Assembly (NCBI RefSeq): GCF_003966655.1
Contig: NZ_AP018795.1
Coordinates: forward strand, 1,206,001-1,270,000
Direction of reading: 5' to 3'
Source: Acidithiobacillus ferridurans
GTDB taxonomy: Bacteria > Pseudomonadota > Gammaproteobacteria > Acidithiobacillales > Acidithiobacillaceae
Length of the DNA: 64,000 nt
Below, piece after piece: positions 9,763 to 18,111 of the stretch. The translations under genes were made by a program, and so were the position numbers. The notes under the pieces were generated by a model. It had not been told where the DNA came from. It searched no databases and was given only the letters and a program-made list of their open reading frames with translations. Positions within the stretch are counted from its first letter, which is position 1. Every line of letters starts with the position of its first letter.

Positions 9763-9824
9763 CAGCGCATCTTCGTGCTATATTCGGTCGACGCCTCCAG
9801 CAGGCGATACGAAACGGAAAGTCT

Positions 9825-10379
9825 ATGCACCTCGTGCTGCGCCTTGACGTCGGTGGTCGTCCCATGGCCTGGGAAACCTGGGAAGAAGCCGCGGCCCATT
9901 ATGTCCGGGGTAACGTTGCCTGGACACTGGGGAATCCTTTCTTTACCGCCCACGGCGGCATCTGCCGCCGCAGTGGTGTCCTCTCGCAACTCGACATTCA
10001 TCCGGTCATCGCCGTCCGCGGTCGCCATCAGGGCAAGATTCGGCCCCCGGCCCTGTCCAATCAGACCTTGTTCCATCGCGATCATCATCTCTGCATGTAC
10101 TGTGGCAAACATTTCCCTCTCCGCGAACTCACCCGTGACCACATCATTCCCATCTCCCGCAAGGGCAGGGATATCTGGACCAACGTGGTGACTGCCTGCC
10201 GCAGTTGCAACAGCCGCAAGGACAATCGCACCCCCGAAGAGGCCCATATGCCGCTGCTCGCGGTGCCTTTTACTCCGACCTGGGCCGAATATCTGCTGCT
10301 CAGTAACCGGCGCATTCTCGCCGATCAGATGGAGTTCCTGATCGCCCAGGTGCCGGAAGGACGCTATCGCGTTTTTTGA
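9825..10379 (+). CDS. HNH endonuclease family protein
   Basis: 184 aa. The HNH core lies at ~88-145: a CMYC zinc knuckle, LTRDHIIPISRKG with the catalytic His, NVVTACRSCN with the Asn and second CxxC, and the KDNRTPEEA tail. Stand-alone proteins of this layout are widespread in proteobacterial chromosomes and are not tied to an intron or phage; their role is unknown. It sits alone between convergent pdxA and divergent rsmA. Confidence 0.88.
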   Translation: MHLVLRLDVGGRPMAWETWEEAAAHYVRGNVAWTLGNPFFTAHGGICRRSGVLSQLDIHPVIAVRGRHQGKIRPPALSNQTLFHRDHHLCMYCGKHFPLRELTRDHIIPISRKGRDIWTNVVTACRSCNSRKDNRTPEEAHMPLLAVPFTPTWAEYLLLSNRRILADQMEFLIAQVPEGRYRVF

Positions 10380-10405
10380 GACTGCAGATCGGCGCGCCGT
10401 CGGCA

Positions 10406-11407
10406 TCAGCAACTGGCGGCGCGCCGGTTGCGAACGATTTCCGCCGCGCTGTCCAGGGCCCGGAGCAGGCTGCCGCCTTCTGCCCGGCCTGTGCCCGCGA
10501 TGTCCAGCGCCGTGCCGTGGTCCACACTGGTGCGCACGATGGGCAAGCCCAGAGTAATATTCACCGCCTCACCGAAGGCATGGTACTTCAGCACCGGCAG
10601 ACCCTGATCATGATACATGGCCAGTACCGCATCGGCGCCTTCGAGCAGGCGCGGGGTAAACAGAGTATCGGCCGGCCACGGACCGCTGATCCGCAGACTT
10701 TCTCCCTGTAGGGCCGCTATGACCGGCGCAATGACATCCTGCTCCTCGTGCCCCAGATGCCCGCCCTCCCCGGCATGGGGATTCAGGCCGGCGACCAGAA
10801 TACGGGGTTCCGAGAGAGCGAAATCTTCGCGCAACGCCCGGTGCAGAATGCGCAGCGTGCCCTCCAGCCCCTCCTGGGTAACGGCCGCCGCCACCTGCGC
10901 CAAGGGCAAATGCGTCGTTGCCAGCGCCACCCGCAAGCCGCGACCGGCAAGCAGCATGACCACCTTCGGGCTGCCACACGCTGCCGCGAGATATTCCGTA
11001 TGTCCGGTAAAGGGAATCCCCGCGTCGTTGATGATGCCCTTGTGTACCGGGGCCGTTACCAGCGCATCCGCGGCACCTACCCGTAGCAGGTGCATCGCCT
11101 TATCCAGAGTAGCCAGTACCGCCGGCGCATTGGCCATATCCAGACGACCGGGCCGACAGGGCTGAGCCAGGGGCACATCCAGCACATGCAACACGCCCCT
11201 TTCCAGCGCCGGCCAGGGATTGCCTTCCAGCCAGGGCTCCAGTCGCAGCGACAAGCCCAAAGTCAGGGCGCGGCTGCGCAGACAGTGCAGATCCCCGATG
11301 AGCAGCACCCCCGAGGGCAGCGCATGGAAGGCCAGTTGCAAACAGATATCCGGACCAATACCCGCGGGTTCCCCCACGGTCAGCAGCAGGCGTGGCTCCG
11401 TGATCAT
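10406..11407 (-). CDS. pdxA: 4-hydroxythreonine-4-phosphate dehydrogenase
   Basis: NAD-dependent enzyme of pyridoxal-5'-phosphate synthesis (DXP-dependent route). 333 aa with the family landmarks: GEPAGIGPD at the N-terminus, TAPVHKG (~118), FTGHTEYLA (~133) with a metal-binding His, GLNPHAGEGG (~206), MYHDQGLPVLK (~263) and TSVDHGTALDIAG (~293). It is the last gene of the leftward mla-to-pdxA run and overlaps the S4-protein gene by 4 bp. Confidence 0.96.
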   Translation of the reverse strand: MITEPRLLLTVGEPAGIGPDICLQLAFHALPSGVLLIGDLHCLRSRALTLGLSLRLEPWLEGNPWPALERGVLHVLDVPLAQPCRPGRLDMANAPAVLATLDKAMHLLRVGAADALVTAPVHKGIINDAGIPFTGHTEYLAAACGSPKVVMLLAGRGLRVALATTHLPLAQVAAAVTQEGLEGTLRILHRALREDFALSEPRILVAGLNPHAGEGGHLGHEEQDVIAPVIAALQGESLRISGPWPADTLFTPRLLEGADAVLAMYHDQGLPVLKYHAFGEAVNITLGLPIVRTSVDHGTALDIAGTGRAEGGSLLRALDSAAEIVRNRRAASC

Positions 11408-11667
11408 TCCTCAACCTCCCCAGGCAGCACTTCCACCACCCCTTCCGGCCCTTCGATCCGCTGCGGAATACGCAAGACCCGCACCCGCAGGAGACGGTCA
11501 CGAATATCCATGGTCAGTACATCATCCACCTGCACCAGCGTCCCCGCTTTGGCAACCCGCCCGTTGATCTGCACACAACCGGCATCGCAGATTTCCTTGG
11601 CCAGACTGCGCCGCTTGATCAGACGTGACATCTTGAGGAAAAGATCGACGCGCAAATCGCCTGCCAA
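11404..11667 (-). CDS. S4-domain RNA-binding protein (Hsp15/RqcP-like)
   Basis: An 87-aa protein that is almost entirely an S4 domain (RVDLFLKMSRLIKRRS followed by a CVQINGRVAK loop). The length and the VDLFLKxSRLIKRR block resemble the small ribosome-associated S4 proteins RqcP and Hsp15, which bind 50S carrying stalled nascent-chain tRNA. It overlaps pdxA by 4 bp and begins 3 bp after the ABC ATPase stop. Binding to 50S is inferred from the family only. Confidence 0.8.
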   Translation of the reverse strand: MAGDLRVDLFLKMSRLIKRRSLAKEICDAGCVQINGRVAKAGTLVQVDDVLTMDIRDRLLRVRVLRIPQRIEGPEGVVEVLPGEVEE

Positions 11668-11669
11668 GC

Positions 11670-12590
11670 TTAACGCCCTTGTCCGAGAATATCCGTAAAT
11701 GCATCTTCCAGGCGCGGTTCCTGCAGGTGCAGATCCACGATCTGGGCGGGCAGCGCCTGCAACCGTATCAGGACGTCCCCCAACGGGTTGCTCTGGGCGT
11801 CGATTCTGAGTACCCGGGTATTTTCCGCGGCCCCGGTCAGCAGGTCTGCCAACTCGGGAGGAAGTGTGCCCGGATCGTGATCGAAAGTCACCGTCAGTAC
11901 CCGCCAGCCGGTGCTACGCAGCAATTCATCCTTGTTATCCAGGGCAACGAGTCGCCCCTGCTGGAGAATGGCGATTCGCTGACAAAGCTCTTCGGCTTCT
12001 TCCAGATAATGGGTGGTGAGGATGACCGTGTGACCCTCCTCATTATACCGCCGCATGAAACGCCAGAGACCCTGCCGGAGTTCCACATCCACCCCGGCGG
12101 TCGGCTCATCCAGCACCACCACCGGGGGCTTGTGTACCAAAGCCTGGGCGATGAGCACCCGCCGCTTCATACCGCCGGACAAGGCGCGCAAATTGGTATC
12201 GGCCTTGTCCGTCAGATCCAGCTCCGCCATCAGTTCATCCAACCAGTCGTCATTATGACGCAGCCCGAAATAACCCGATTGCATACGCAGGAATTCCCGC
12301 ACGGTAAAAAACGGGTCATAGGCCAGTTCCTGTGGTACGACGCCCAACAACCGACGACTTCGGCGAAAATCCTGCTCCACGTCAAAGCCGAATATCTCCG
12401 CCACGCCGCTGGAACGGCGCACAGTCCCGGCCAGGATGTTGATCAGCGAAGATTTGCCCGCGCCATTGGGACCCAGCAGCCCAAAAAATTCTCCGGCATG
12501 CACATCTAGGTCCACACCCGCCAGGGCCAGATGCCCGCTCCCGTAGAGCTTGCGCAACCCGGCGATGTGAATGGCCAGGGAATCAATCAT
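11670..12590 (-). CDS. ABC transporter ATP-binding protein (YadG-like)
   Basis: 306 aa. Walker A GPNGAGKSS (~41-49), Q-loop around VVPQELAYDPF, signature LSGGMKRR (~136-143) and Walker B VVVLDEP with the D-loop are all present. The C-terminus matches the DrrA/CcmA-type extended tail. The start chosen (MIDSL) overlaps the STAS gene by 8 bp; a longer reading inside that gene lacks support. In related genomes a YadH-type permease normally follows this ATPase in the mla neighbourhood. Here the next gene is an S4 protein, so the permease is missing locally. Confidence 0.88.
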   Translation of the reverse strand: MIDSLAIHIAGLRKLYGSGHLALAGVDLDVHAGEFFGLLGPNGAGKSSLINILAGTVRRSSGVAEIFGFDVEQDFRRSRRLLGVVPQELAYDPFFTVREFLRMQSGYFGLRHNDDWLDELMAELDLTDKADTNLRALSGGMKRRVLIAQALVHKPPVVVLDEPTAGVDVELRQGLWRFMRRYNEEGHTVILTTHYLEEAEELCQRIAILQQGRLVALDNKDELLRSTGWRVLTVTFDHDPGTLPPELADLLTGAAENTRVLRIDAQSNPLGDVLIRLQALPAQIVDLHLQEPRLEDAFTDILGQGR

Positions 12591-12900
12591 GGCAAAGGGG
12601 CAGAATATCCTGCAGACTGTACAAGCTTGCCAGTTCCCGCAGCTTGGGAGACGCCCCATGAATACGCAGCGGAACGCCCCGTCCGGTGGCCTGCTGCGTC
12701 CACTCCAACAGCACGGCAAGGGTAGCGCTGTCTGCCGCATCCAGCTCTGCGACGGAAATCTCCGTACACTCCCGACCGTCCTTCGCCCATGAAAAGAACT
12801 GAAGGGCCTTATCCAACTGTGCCACCCGCCAGTCCCCCCGGAGGAACAGCCAACCAGCGCCGTCGACCGTCCGCAGCTCCCAGGCGTTCGCTGCGCTCAA
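12583..12900 (-). CDS. mlaB: STAS-domain protein, MlaB-like
   Basis: 105-aa single STAS domain with the ELDAADSATLAVLLEWTQ stretch (~53-70) where the conserved Ser/Thr of STAS proteins lies. In the Mla system this cytoplasmic protein stabilises and activates the MlaFE ABC complex. It overlaps mlaC by 4 bp and the downstream ATPase by 8 bp. The assignment rests on fold pattern plus operon position; sequence conservation of MlaB is low. Confidence 0.82.
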   Translation of the reverse strand: MSAANAWELRTVDGAGWLFLRGDWRVAQLDKALQFFSWAKDGRECTEISVAELDAADSATLAVLLEWTQQATGRGVPLRIHGASPKLRELASLYSLQDILPLCHD

Positions 12901-13535
12901 GCGGCTGCCGCCTTTTTGTTTGGCGCGGCGCCTGCGTCATCCTTGGCTTTCATGTCCTGCAACAAGGCGGGGATCCCGCGGCTCGCAGCGATCTGGCCAA
13001 AGCTCTGCCGGTAGTTCAGCACCATGCTGACCCCGTCGATGTAGGTGTTGTAGATCCGCCAGGTGTTGTTGGTATAGAGCAGGGCGTAGATCACCGGAAC
13101 ATCCGGTCCACCGCCGTTCTGACGGATCACCATATTCACTTGCGCCACCGGCGGATTCTGGGAAATCTGCTGGCTGCCGGTGATTCTTACGGTCTGTCCA
13201 TGATAATGGTTGAGCGAATTGCTGTAGGTGCGCACCAGGAGATCCTTGAACAGCACCACAAACTCCTGCTGCTGCGCCGGGCTCATCTGCCGCCAGTATT
13301 GCGCCATCACATATTGCGACATGGTGGTAAAATCCATGTGCGGCAGGACGATATCGGCCACTTCCTTCTTCACGGACGGCGTGATGGGCTTGCCTTCGTT
13401 CGCGCGTAACACCTTCAGGACACTGTTGGTAAGCTGCTGAACGACCGTTACCGCCCCCTGGGTGTCTTCGGCAGCAGCGGGAAGAGTCCAGCTCAACAGC
13501 ACAACAAGCAGAGCAACAAACGAAATTTGACGCAT
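12897..13535 (-). CDS. mlaC: Phospholipid-binding protein MlaC
   Basis: Periplasmic lipid shuttle between the outer-membrane MlaA complex and the inner-membrane MlaFEDB complex. 212 aa with a Sec signal peptide (hydrophobic residues ~4-22, cleavage near AAA-ED) and the MlaC/Ttg2D fold. Recognisable segments are VLPHMDFTTMSQYVMAQYWR (~65-84) and the C-terminal IDGVSMVLNYRQSF block. The tail is Ala/Lys-rich. It lies 16 bp downstream of mlaD. Confidence 0.92.
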   Translation of the reverse strand: MRQISFVALLVVLLSWTLPAAAEDTQGAVTVVQQLTNSVLKVLRANEGKPITPSVKKEVADIVLPHMDFTTMSQYVMAQYWRQMSPAQQQEFVVLFKDLLVRTYSNSLNHYHGQTVRITGSQQISQNPPVAQVNMVIRQNGGGPDVPVIYALLYTNNTWRIYNTYIDGVSMVLNYRQSFGQIAASRGIPALLQDMKAKDDAGAAPNKKAAAA

Positions 13536-13551
13536 ACAGAATCCTCCCTAT

Positions 13552-14010
13552 TTACTTGCCCGAGGCCTTACTGAAGACCATCTGGCCGATAAGCTGATCG
13601 ATATTGACAGCGCTTTGCGTCATGGTAATGGTACCACCCGGCGGTAGGTCCTGAGGCATGCCGCCCGGCTGAATGGAGACATACTGTTCGCCCAGAAGCC
13701 CCTCGGTGTAGATGGACGCCCCCGTATCCGTCGGCAACTTCACCTTCGGTTCGATCCGCATCGTCACCTGCGCCATGAAGGTCTTGGGGTTCATGCCGAT
13801 GTGGGTCACCTCGCCAATGGTCACGCCGCCCAGTTTCACCGGGCTGCGCGGTTTCAGGCTGCCGACATTGGAGAAATCCGCATGCAGGACATAACCGTCG
13901 TTGTAGGCGAAGCCAGAGAGGTTGCCCACGCGCAGTGCCAATACGACCAGAGCAGCGATACCGAGGAGCACGAAGATGCCCACCCACCAGTCTATCGCCC
14001 GTTTTTCCAT
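13552..14010 (-). CDS. mlaD: Mla system substrate-binding MCE protein MlaD
   Basis: 152 aa with one N-terminal transmembrane helix (~8-27) and a single MCE domain (~38-118). The MCE signatures are PVKLGGVTIGEV (~59-70) and GLLGEQYVSI (~105-114). MlaD hexamers anchor to MlaE and accept lipid from or hand it to MlaC. The short C-terminal tail keeps the protein at normal MlaD length. It lies 14 bp after mlaE. Confidence 0.94.
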   Translation of the reverse strand: MEKRAIDWWVGIFVLLGIAALVVLALRVGNLSGFAYNDGYVLHADFSNVGSLKPRSPVKLGGVTIGEVTHIGMNPKTFMAQVTMRIEPKVKLPTDTGASIYTEGLLGEQYVSIQPGGMPQDLPPGGTITMTQSAVNIDQLIGQMVFSKASGK

Positions 14011-14024
14011 GCGTCCTCTACTCC

Positions 14025-14807
14025 TCAGGTGAATAAAAAAGCCGTGAGAATGAAATCCAGCCCCAGCACCGCCAGTGACGCCGTCACCACGCTGATGGTT
14101 GTGGCATTACCCACGCCCTCCGCGGTGGGCTGCGCGGCGTAACCCTGCCAGGCGGCAATCCAGGTCACCACCAACCCGAAGCAGAGGGCCTTGAACAGTC
14201 CGGTCAGGATATCTCCGGAAAATGCTACGTTGGACTGCATCTGCGCCCAGAAAGTGCCACCGTCCACACCCAGCACCGGCACCGAAATGAGGTATCCGCC
14301 AAAAATGCCGACCAGGTCAAAGATAACGCAGAGGATCGGCACGACGATGATTCCGGCCCAAAGCCGGGGTGCCACGACCCAGGCGAGCGGATTGACCGCC
14401 ATCATTTCCATGGCACTCAATTGCTCGGTCGCCTTCATGGAACTGATTTCGGCGGTCAGCGCCGAGCCCGCGCGTCCGGCAAAGAGCAACGCCGTGAGTA
14501 CCGGCCCCAGTTCGCGCAAGAGCGACAGGGCGACCAGGGTGCCCAGCGCCGAGGTCGCGCCGAAACGCACCAGCGCATAATACCCCTGAAAACCCAGTAC
14601 CATACCCGTGAAAAATGCGGCGACCATCATCAGCAGCAGCGACCGCACCCCAAAGCCGTATACCTGTTTGAGCAGTTGCTGAAGGCTAAAATGACGGTTC
14701 GCTACCGCAAACAGGCTCAGCAGCAAAAAGCGCGACGCGGTGCCCAGGTTGGGCACCGTGCGCAGGGTCCGCCGCCCCAGATTCGGTATGAATTCCATAA
14801 AAGCCAT
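14025..14807 (-). CDS. mlaE: Mla ABC transporter permease MlaE
   Basis: 260-aa inner-membrane permease with about five to six hydrophobic spans. The conserved block with LRELGPVLTALLFAGRAGSALTAEI spans ~100-125 and a MxVNPLAWVVAPR block follows. The ATG at 14807 was picked because a purine-rich GAGGCGAG lies 6 nt before it; an upstream ATG at 14834 lacks a site. The corrected mlaF stop lies 2 nt ahead, so the two are coupled. Confidence 0.94.
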   Translation of the reverse strand: MAFMEFIPNLGRRTLRTVPNLGTASRFLLLSLFAVANRHFSLQQLLKQVYGFGVRSLLLMMVAAFFTGMVLGFQGYYALVRFGATSALGTLVALSLLRELGPVLTALLFAGRAGSALTAEISSMKATEQLSAMEMMAVNPLAWVVAPRLWAGIIVVPILCVIFDLVGIFGGYLISVPVLGVDGGTFWAQMQSNVAFSGDILTGLFKALCFGLVVTWIAAWQGYAAQPTAEGVGNATTISVVTASLAVLGLDFILTAFLFT

Positions 14808-14809
14808 GT

Positions 14810-15633
14810 TTAACTCGCCTCGCCCGCTGCCCATACCCCGGTCAGGGCGGTAGCATAGTCATCTTTCGCCGGGTAGTGGAAGGGCACCGGCCCATCGGGC
14901 TTACCCCGAGAAACTGCCGTGCCAGTTCCGAATCACTGGCACGCAGGGTATCTGGCGTACCTTCGGCAATGATCTTGCCGCCCGCGAGGATGTAACCGTA
15001 ATCGGTGATGGAAAAAGTCTCCTGCACGTCGTGGCTGACGAGGATGCTCGTCGCGCCAAGGGCGTCATTGAGGCGGCGGATCAGGGTCGCAATAATCCCT
15101 ACACTGATGGGGTCCAGGCCGGTAAACGGCTCATCGTAAAATATCAGCATCGGGTCCATCACCATGGCACGGGCCAGCGCCACCCGCCGACCCATACCAC
15201 CGGAGAGTTCGGCGGGCATCAATCCGGCCGCTCCGCGCAACCCCACCGCCTCCAGCTTCATCAGCACCAGCTTGCGCAGAATGCTCTCGTCCAGCCGGAA
15301 GTGGCGGCGCAGAGGAAAGGCGACATTCTCAAAGGCGCTGAAATCCGTAAACAGGGCGCTGTGCTGAAAAAGCATGCCCATACGCCGACGCAGGCGGTAC
15401 AGGTCCTCAAAGTTCAGCGCCTGCAGATCCTGACCCGCCACCCGTATCCGCCCGGCCTGGGGCGCGAGGGTTCCGGCCATCAGGTTGAGCAGGGTCGTCT
15501 TGCCGCCGCCGCTCGCCCCCATGATGGATACGATGGCCCCCTGGGTGATGCGCAGATCCACGCCGTCCAGGACCGTGTGCGGGCCACGGGCAAATTGCAC
15601 GTTTTCCAGTTCCACAAGCGCCTTAGCGGCCAT
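14810..15633 (-). CDS. mlaF: Mla ABC transporter ATPase MlaF (1-nt frameshift near 14905 as read)
   Basis: ATPase of the MlaFEDB lipid transporter. Walker A GASGGGKT (~39-46), Q-loop LFQHSALF, signature LSGGMGRR (~143-150), Walker B LIFYDEP (~163-169) and H-loop SHDVQ are intact. As read, the frame stops at 14842 with an unusual basic tail. Adding one G to the G4 run of the coding strand (14904-14907) restores a MlaF-type DGPVPFHYPA tail ending at 14810, two bases before mlaE. ATG at 15633 is preferred over GTG at 15639. It is the first gene of the mla-pdxA operon. Confidence 0.92.
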
Positions 15634-15758
15634 GGGCACTCTCTGTTTTTGCAGTCATGGGGCGCAGTATAAACCGAACGGTCAGGGTGGGGCCAGATTG
15701 CCACTGAAATGGCCGAAAACCCCTAGAAAATCCGCACGTCGCCGCACTCAGAAAACCC

Positions 15759-15786
15759 TTGCATCCCCTGCATATAAGCGTATAGT
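15759..15786 (+). promoter_or_regulatory. Candidate sigma-70 promoter for speD
   Basis: TTGCAT (15759-15764) and TATAGT (15781-15786) are 16 bp apart and point at speD. They imply a 5' leader of about 160 nt before the speD start. The 320-bp gap from mlaF to speD must also hold the divergent mla promoter, which I could not place. Confidence 0.5.
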
Positions 15787-15953
15787 TCGCGTTCTGTTTC
15801 CACGGCACCGAAAGCAGTTACTAAGGGGGTCAGTCCTTAAGAGATTTGGAGCAATGCATCGTTCCAGCAAGGTAGGGCATAAAACCAAGTACTGTCTGGG
15901 GGTGCACGGGAGCTACTTCTTAACCTTTTTTAACTTTGGTAAGGGGGGCACCT

Positions 15954-16355
15954 ATGCGCTCATTGGGACATCAAATCGTTGCAGATTTTTATCACTGTGA
16001 CGGCAGTACCTTGTCTGATGTTGATTTTGTTACGGATGCCATGCTCGAGGCCGCTCGGCGTGCCAACTGCACCATCGTGACGCAAACTTTTCACCACTTT
16101 TCACCCTACGGGGTGAGCGGCGCCGTTATCGTCGCCGAGTCGCATCTGGCCATTCATACCTGGCCGGAATATGGTTACGCAGCGGTGGATATTTTCACCT
16201 GCGGCGATATCATCCAGCCCGAGGATGCCTTGAATTATCTCAAGGAAGCCTTTGGCGCCGGGCAAGTCTCCACCATGGAGATGAAGCGCGGGCAAGTGGA
16301 CATGATGGGTGTTCCCGCCCATGAGTTGCGCGTCAAGCCGGTTCTTTGCGCTTGA
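15954..16355 (+). CDS. speD: S-adenosylmethionine decarboxylase proenzyme
   Basis: Makes decarboxylated SAM, the aminopropyl donor for spermidine. 133-aa class 1b (Thermotoga/Bacillus-type) proenzyme. The self-cleavage Ser63 lies in AESHLAIHTWPE, and it becomes the pyruvoyl group. His68 and the downstream Cys in FTCG match the family's catalytic residues. The ATG at 15954 has AAGGGGGG ahead of it. A strong terminator follows, then speE. Confidence 0.95.
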   Translation: MRSLGHQIVADFYHCDGSTLSDVDFVTDAMLEAARRANCTIVTQTFHHFSPYGVSGAVIVAESHLAIHTWPEYGYAAVDIFTCGDIIQPEDALNYLKEAFGAGQVSTMEMKRGQVDMMGVPAHELRVKPVLCA

Positions 16356-16374
16356 GATGACTCACAGTGGTAAC

Positions 16375-16410
16375 GGGTGGACCGGAATCGTCGGTCCACC
16401 CTTTTCTTTT
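16375..16410 (+). terminator. Rho-independent terminator after speD
   Basis: A perfect 10-bp stem, GGGTGGACCG (16375-16384) with CGGTCCACCC (16392-16401), has a 7-nt loop and is followed by TTTTCTTTT. A second inverted 7-mer, GCCCGCA (16411) with TGCGGGC (16434), follows at once. It lies 20 bp after the speD stop, separating speD from speE. Confidence 0.9.
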
Positions 16411-16470
16411 GCCCGCAACTTCCGCAAAATCCCTGCGGGCACTCCACCATCCCCGTTGAGAGAGGCGGTT

Positions 16471-17307
16471 ATGAGCACAGAACTGTGGTATACCGAGCGC
16501 TATGAAGAGCACGGCGCGGCACTGAGCCTGAAAATCCGCGAAGTGCTGCATCGTGAGCAAAGTCCTTATCAAAATATAGAAATCTTCGAGACCGAACAGT
16601 TTGGCACCCTCATGACCCTGGACGGTCTGGTCATGGTCACTGACCGCGACAACTTCCTCTATCACGAAATGATGAGCCATCCGGCCCTCTTTACTCATCC
16701 GGCACCGAAACGGGTGCTGATCATCGGCGGCGGTGACTGCGGCACCCTGCGCGAGGTGCTGCGCCATCAGGAGGTGGAAGAAGTCGTGCAAGTGGAACTG
16801 GATGAGCGGGTTACCCGCGTCGCCGAGCGTTTTTTCCCGGAACTCTGCGAGAACAACCAGGATCCCCGAGCCCGTTTCCATTTTGCCGATGGAATTACCT
16901 GGACCAAAGAGGCGGAAGCGGGACGCTATGATGTGATCATCATTGACTCCACCGACCCGGTCGGACCGGCGGCTGGACTGTTCGCCACGGACTTTTACGC
17001 AGCCTGTCATCATGCACTGGCCGATCAGGGCGTGCTGGTCGCCCAGTCCGAGTCGCCGCTCCTGCACGCCGATCTCATCCGCCAATGCCAAGGCCGCATG
17101 ACGGAAGCGGGCTTCGGCGCAGTGAGCAGCCTGTATTTCCCGCAGTTCTGTTATCCTTCCGGCTGGTGGAGCGCAACCTTGGGACGCAAGGGCCTTGCCA
17201 TGGATGCCTTCCGTATCGATGCCGCCAGGGCCTTTACCGGCACCCGCTACTACCACGCGGCCATGCAGCAGGCCGCCCAGGTCGCGCCGGCCTTTCTGCT
17301 GCCTTGA
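16471..17307 (+). CDS. speE: Spermidine synthase
   Basis: Transfers aminopropyl from decarboxylated SAM to putrescine. 278 aa with the N-terminal beta-domain (WYTERY start), the nucleotide-binding GGGDCGTLREVLRH block (~87-100), VELDERV (~108) and the catalytic IIDSTDPVGPA motif (~155-165) with the acid that activates putrescine. The ATG at 16471 follows GAGAGG; longer readings run into the terminator. It is partnered with speD in polyamine synthesis but separated from it by the terminator. Confidence 0.95.
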   Translation: MSTELWYTERYEEHGAALSLKIREVLHREQSPYQNIEIFETEQFGTLMTLDGLVMVTDRDNFLYHEMMSHPALFTHPAPKRVLIIGGGDCGTLREVLRHQEVEEVVQVELDERVTRVAERFFPELCENNQDPRARFHFADGITWTKEAEAGRYDVIIIDSTDPVGPAAGLFATDFYAACHHALADQGVLVAQSESPLLHADLIRQCQGRMTEAGFGAVSSLYFPQFCYPSGWWSATLGRKGLAMDAFRIDAARAFTGTRYYHAAMQQAAQVAPAFLLP

Positions 17308-17337
17308 ACGGCCGCCAGCACCGGAAACAACGCCGAA

Positions 17338-17943
17338 TCAGCCAGGGCGAGGCCCGAAGACCGGGCGCTGAGGGCAGTAATTCCATAAATGCAGGGCGGG
17401 AACTTCGTGCTCCCAACCCAGACGGGAAATACTGCCCGGGTCCAGGTGCAGGTGGTCAGCGAAACGGAGATCCAGTCCCAGCCAATGGGCGGCCAGTGCC
17501 CGCAGAATGTGGCCATGGGCAAAGCACAGCACGTGCCGGTGGCCCTTTTCATTCCATTCCTTCAGCAGCTCCTCACAACGGCTACTGACGGCTTCCGGGC
17601 TTTCGCCACCCGGTCCGCCACAACGGAAAACGCTCCATTTCGGATTTTCTTGGCGAATTTCCGCCGTCGTCATTCCCTCATAGCGACCGTAGCGCCACTC
17701 GCAGAGCCCGCGGTGCAGTTCAGGAACAGCAAAACCCGCGAGAATGGCCGTGTGATGGGCACGCAGCATAGGGCTGGAGTAAACCCCGTCAAAATGCCCC
17801 TGTTCCACAAAGTGGTTCCAGAGCGCCTGCGCGTCTTTTCGGCCCTCCGCTGTCAATGCCACGTCGGTCACCGAAGTGTGTTTGCCGCTATCCGCCCACT
17901 CGGTCGCGCCATGCCGCACCAATGTGATGGATTCTATACTCAT
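17338..17943 (-). CDS. Histidine phosphatase superfamily protein (phosphoglycerate-mutase-like)
   Basis: A 201-aa branch-1 histidine phosphatase. LVRHGATEW (~8-16) holds the phosphorylated His and the RHG triad; a second catalytic His sits in CFAHGHILR near ~146. Members include sugar phosphatases and cobalamin phosphatases, and the sequence does not tell which. The ATG at 17943 (GGAG 7 nt upstream) is preferred to one 30 bp upstream. It is convergent with speE. Confidence 0.85.
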   Translation of the reverse strand: MSIESITLVRHGATEWADSGKHTSVTDVALTAEGRKDAQALWNHFVEQGHFDGVYSSPMLRAHHTAILAGFAVPELHRGLCEWRYGRYEGMTTAEIRQENPKWSVFRCGGPGGESPEAVSSRCEELLKEWNEKGHRHVLCFAHGHILRALAAHWLGLDLRFADHLHLDPGSISRLGWEHEVPALHLWNYCPQRPVFGPRPG

Positions 17944-18049
17944 GAGGGGACTCCAGAAGGTGGCCTGTAACACCTAAACTATAGAACCAGAACCTGCGGA
18001 TCGTGGCGGGATAGGGGCGATGAAGAGGCCTGGCCTTGGAGAAAATGAC

Positions 18050-18077
18050 GGCGGCGCCACAAAATCGTGGCGCCGCC
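18050..18077 (-). terminator. Hairpin downstream of the aquaporin gene
   Basis: A perfect 11-bp inverted repeat, GGCGGCGCCAC with GTGGCGCCGCC, has a 6-nt loop. On the minus strand it is followed by a short ATTTTCT tract, so it is probably the aquaporin terminator with a weak U-run. Confidence 0.6.
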
Positions 18078-18111
18078 GCTACTAAAGTGCTACCCGGCAA
18101 AAACCGACGAG

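Noticed and set aside
9825-10379. HNH gene as part of a homing intron or phage
   Set aside because: No split host gene, intron structure or phage neighbours; this stand-alone type is common in proteobacterial chromosomes.
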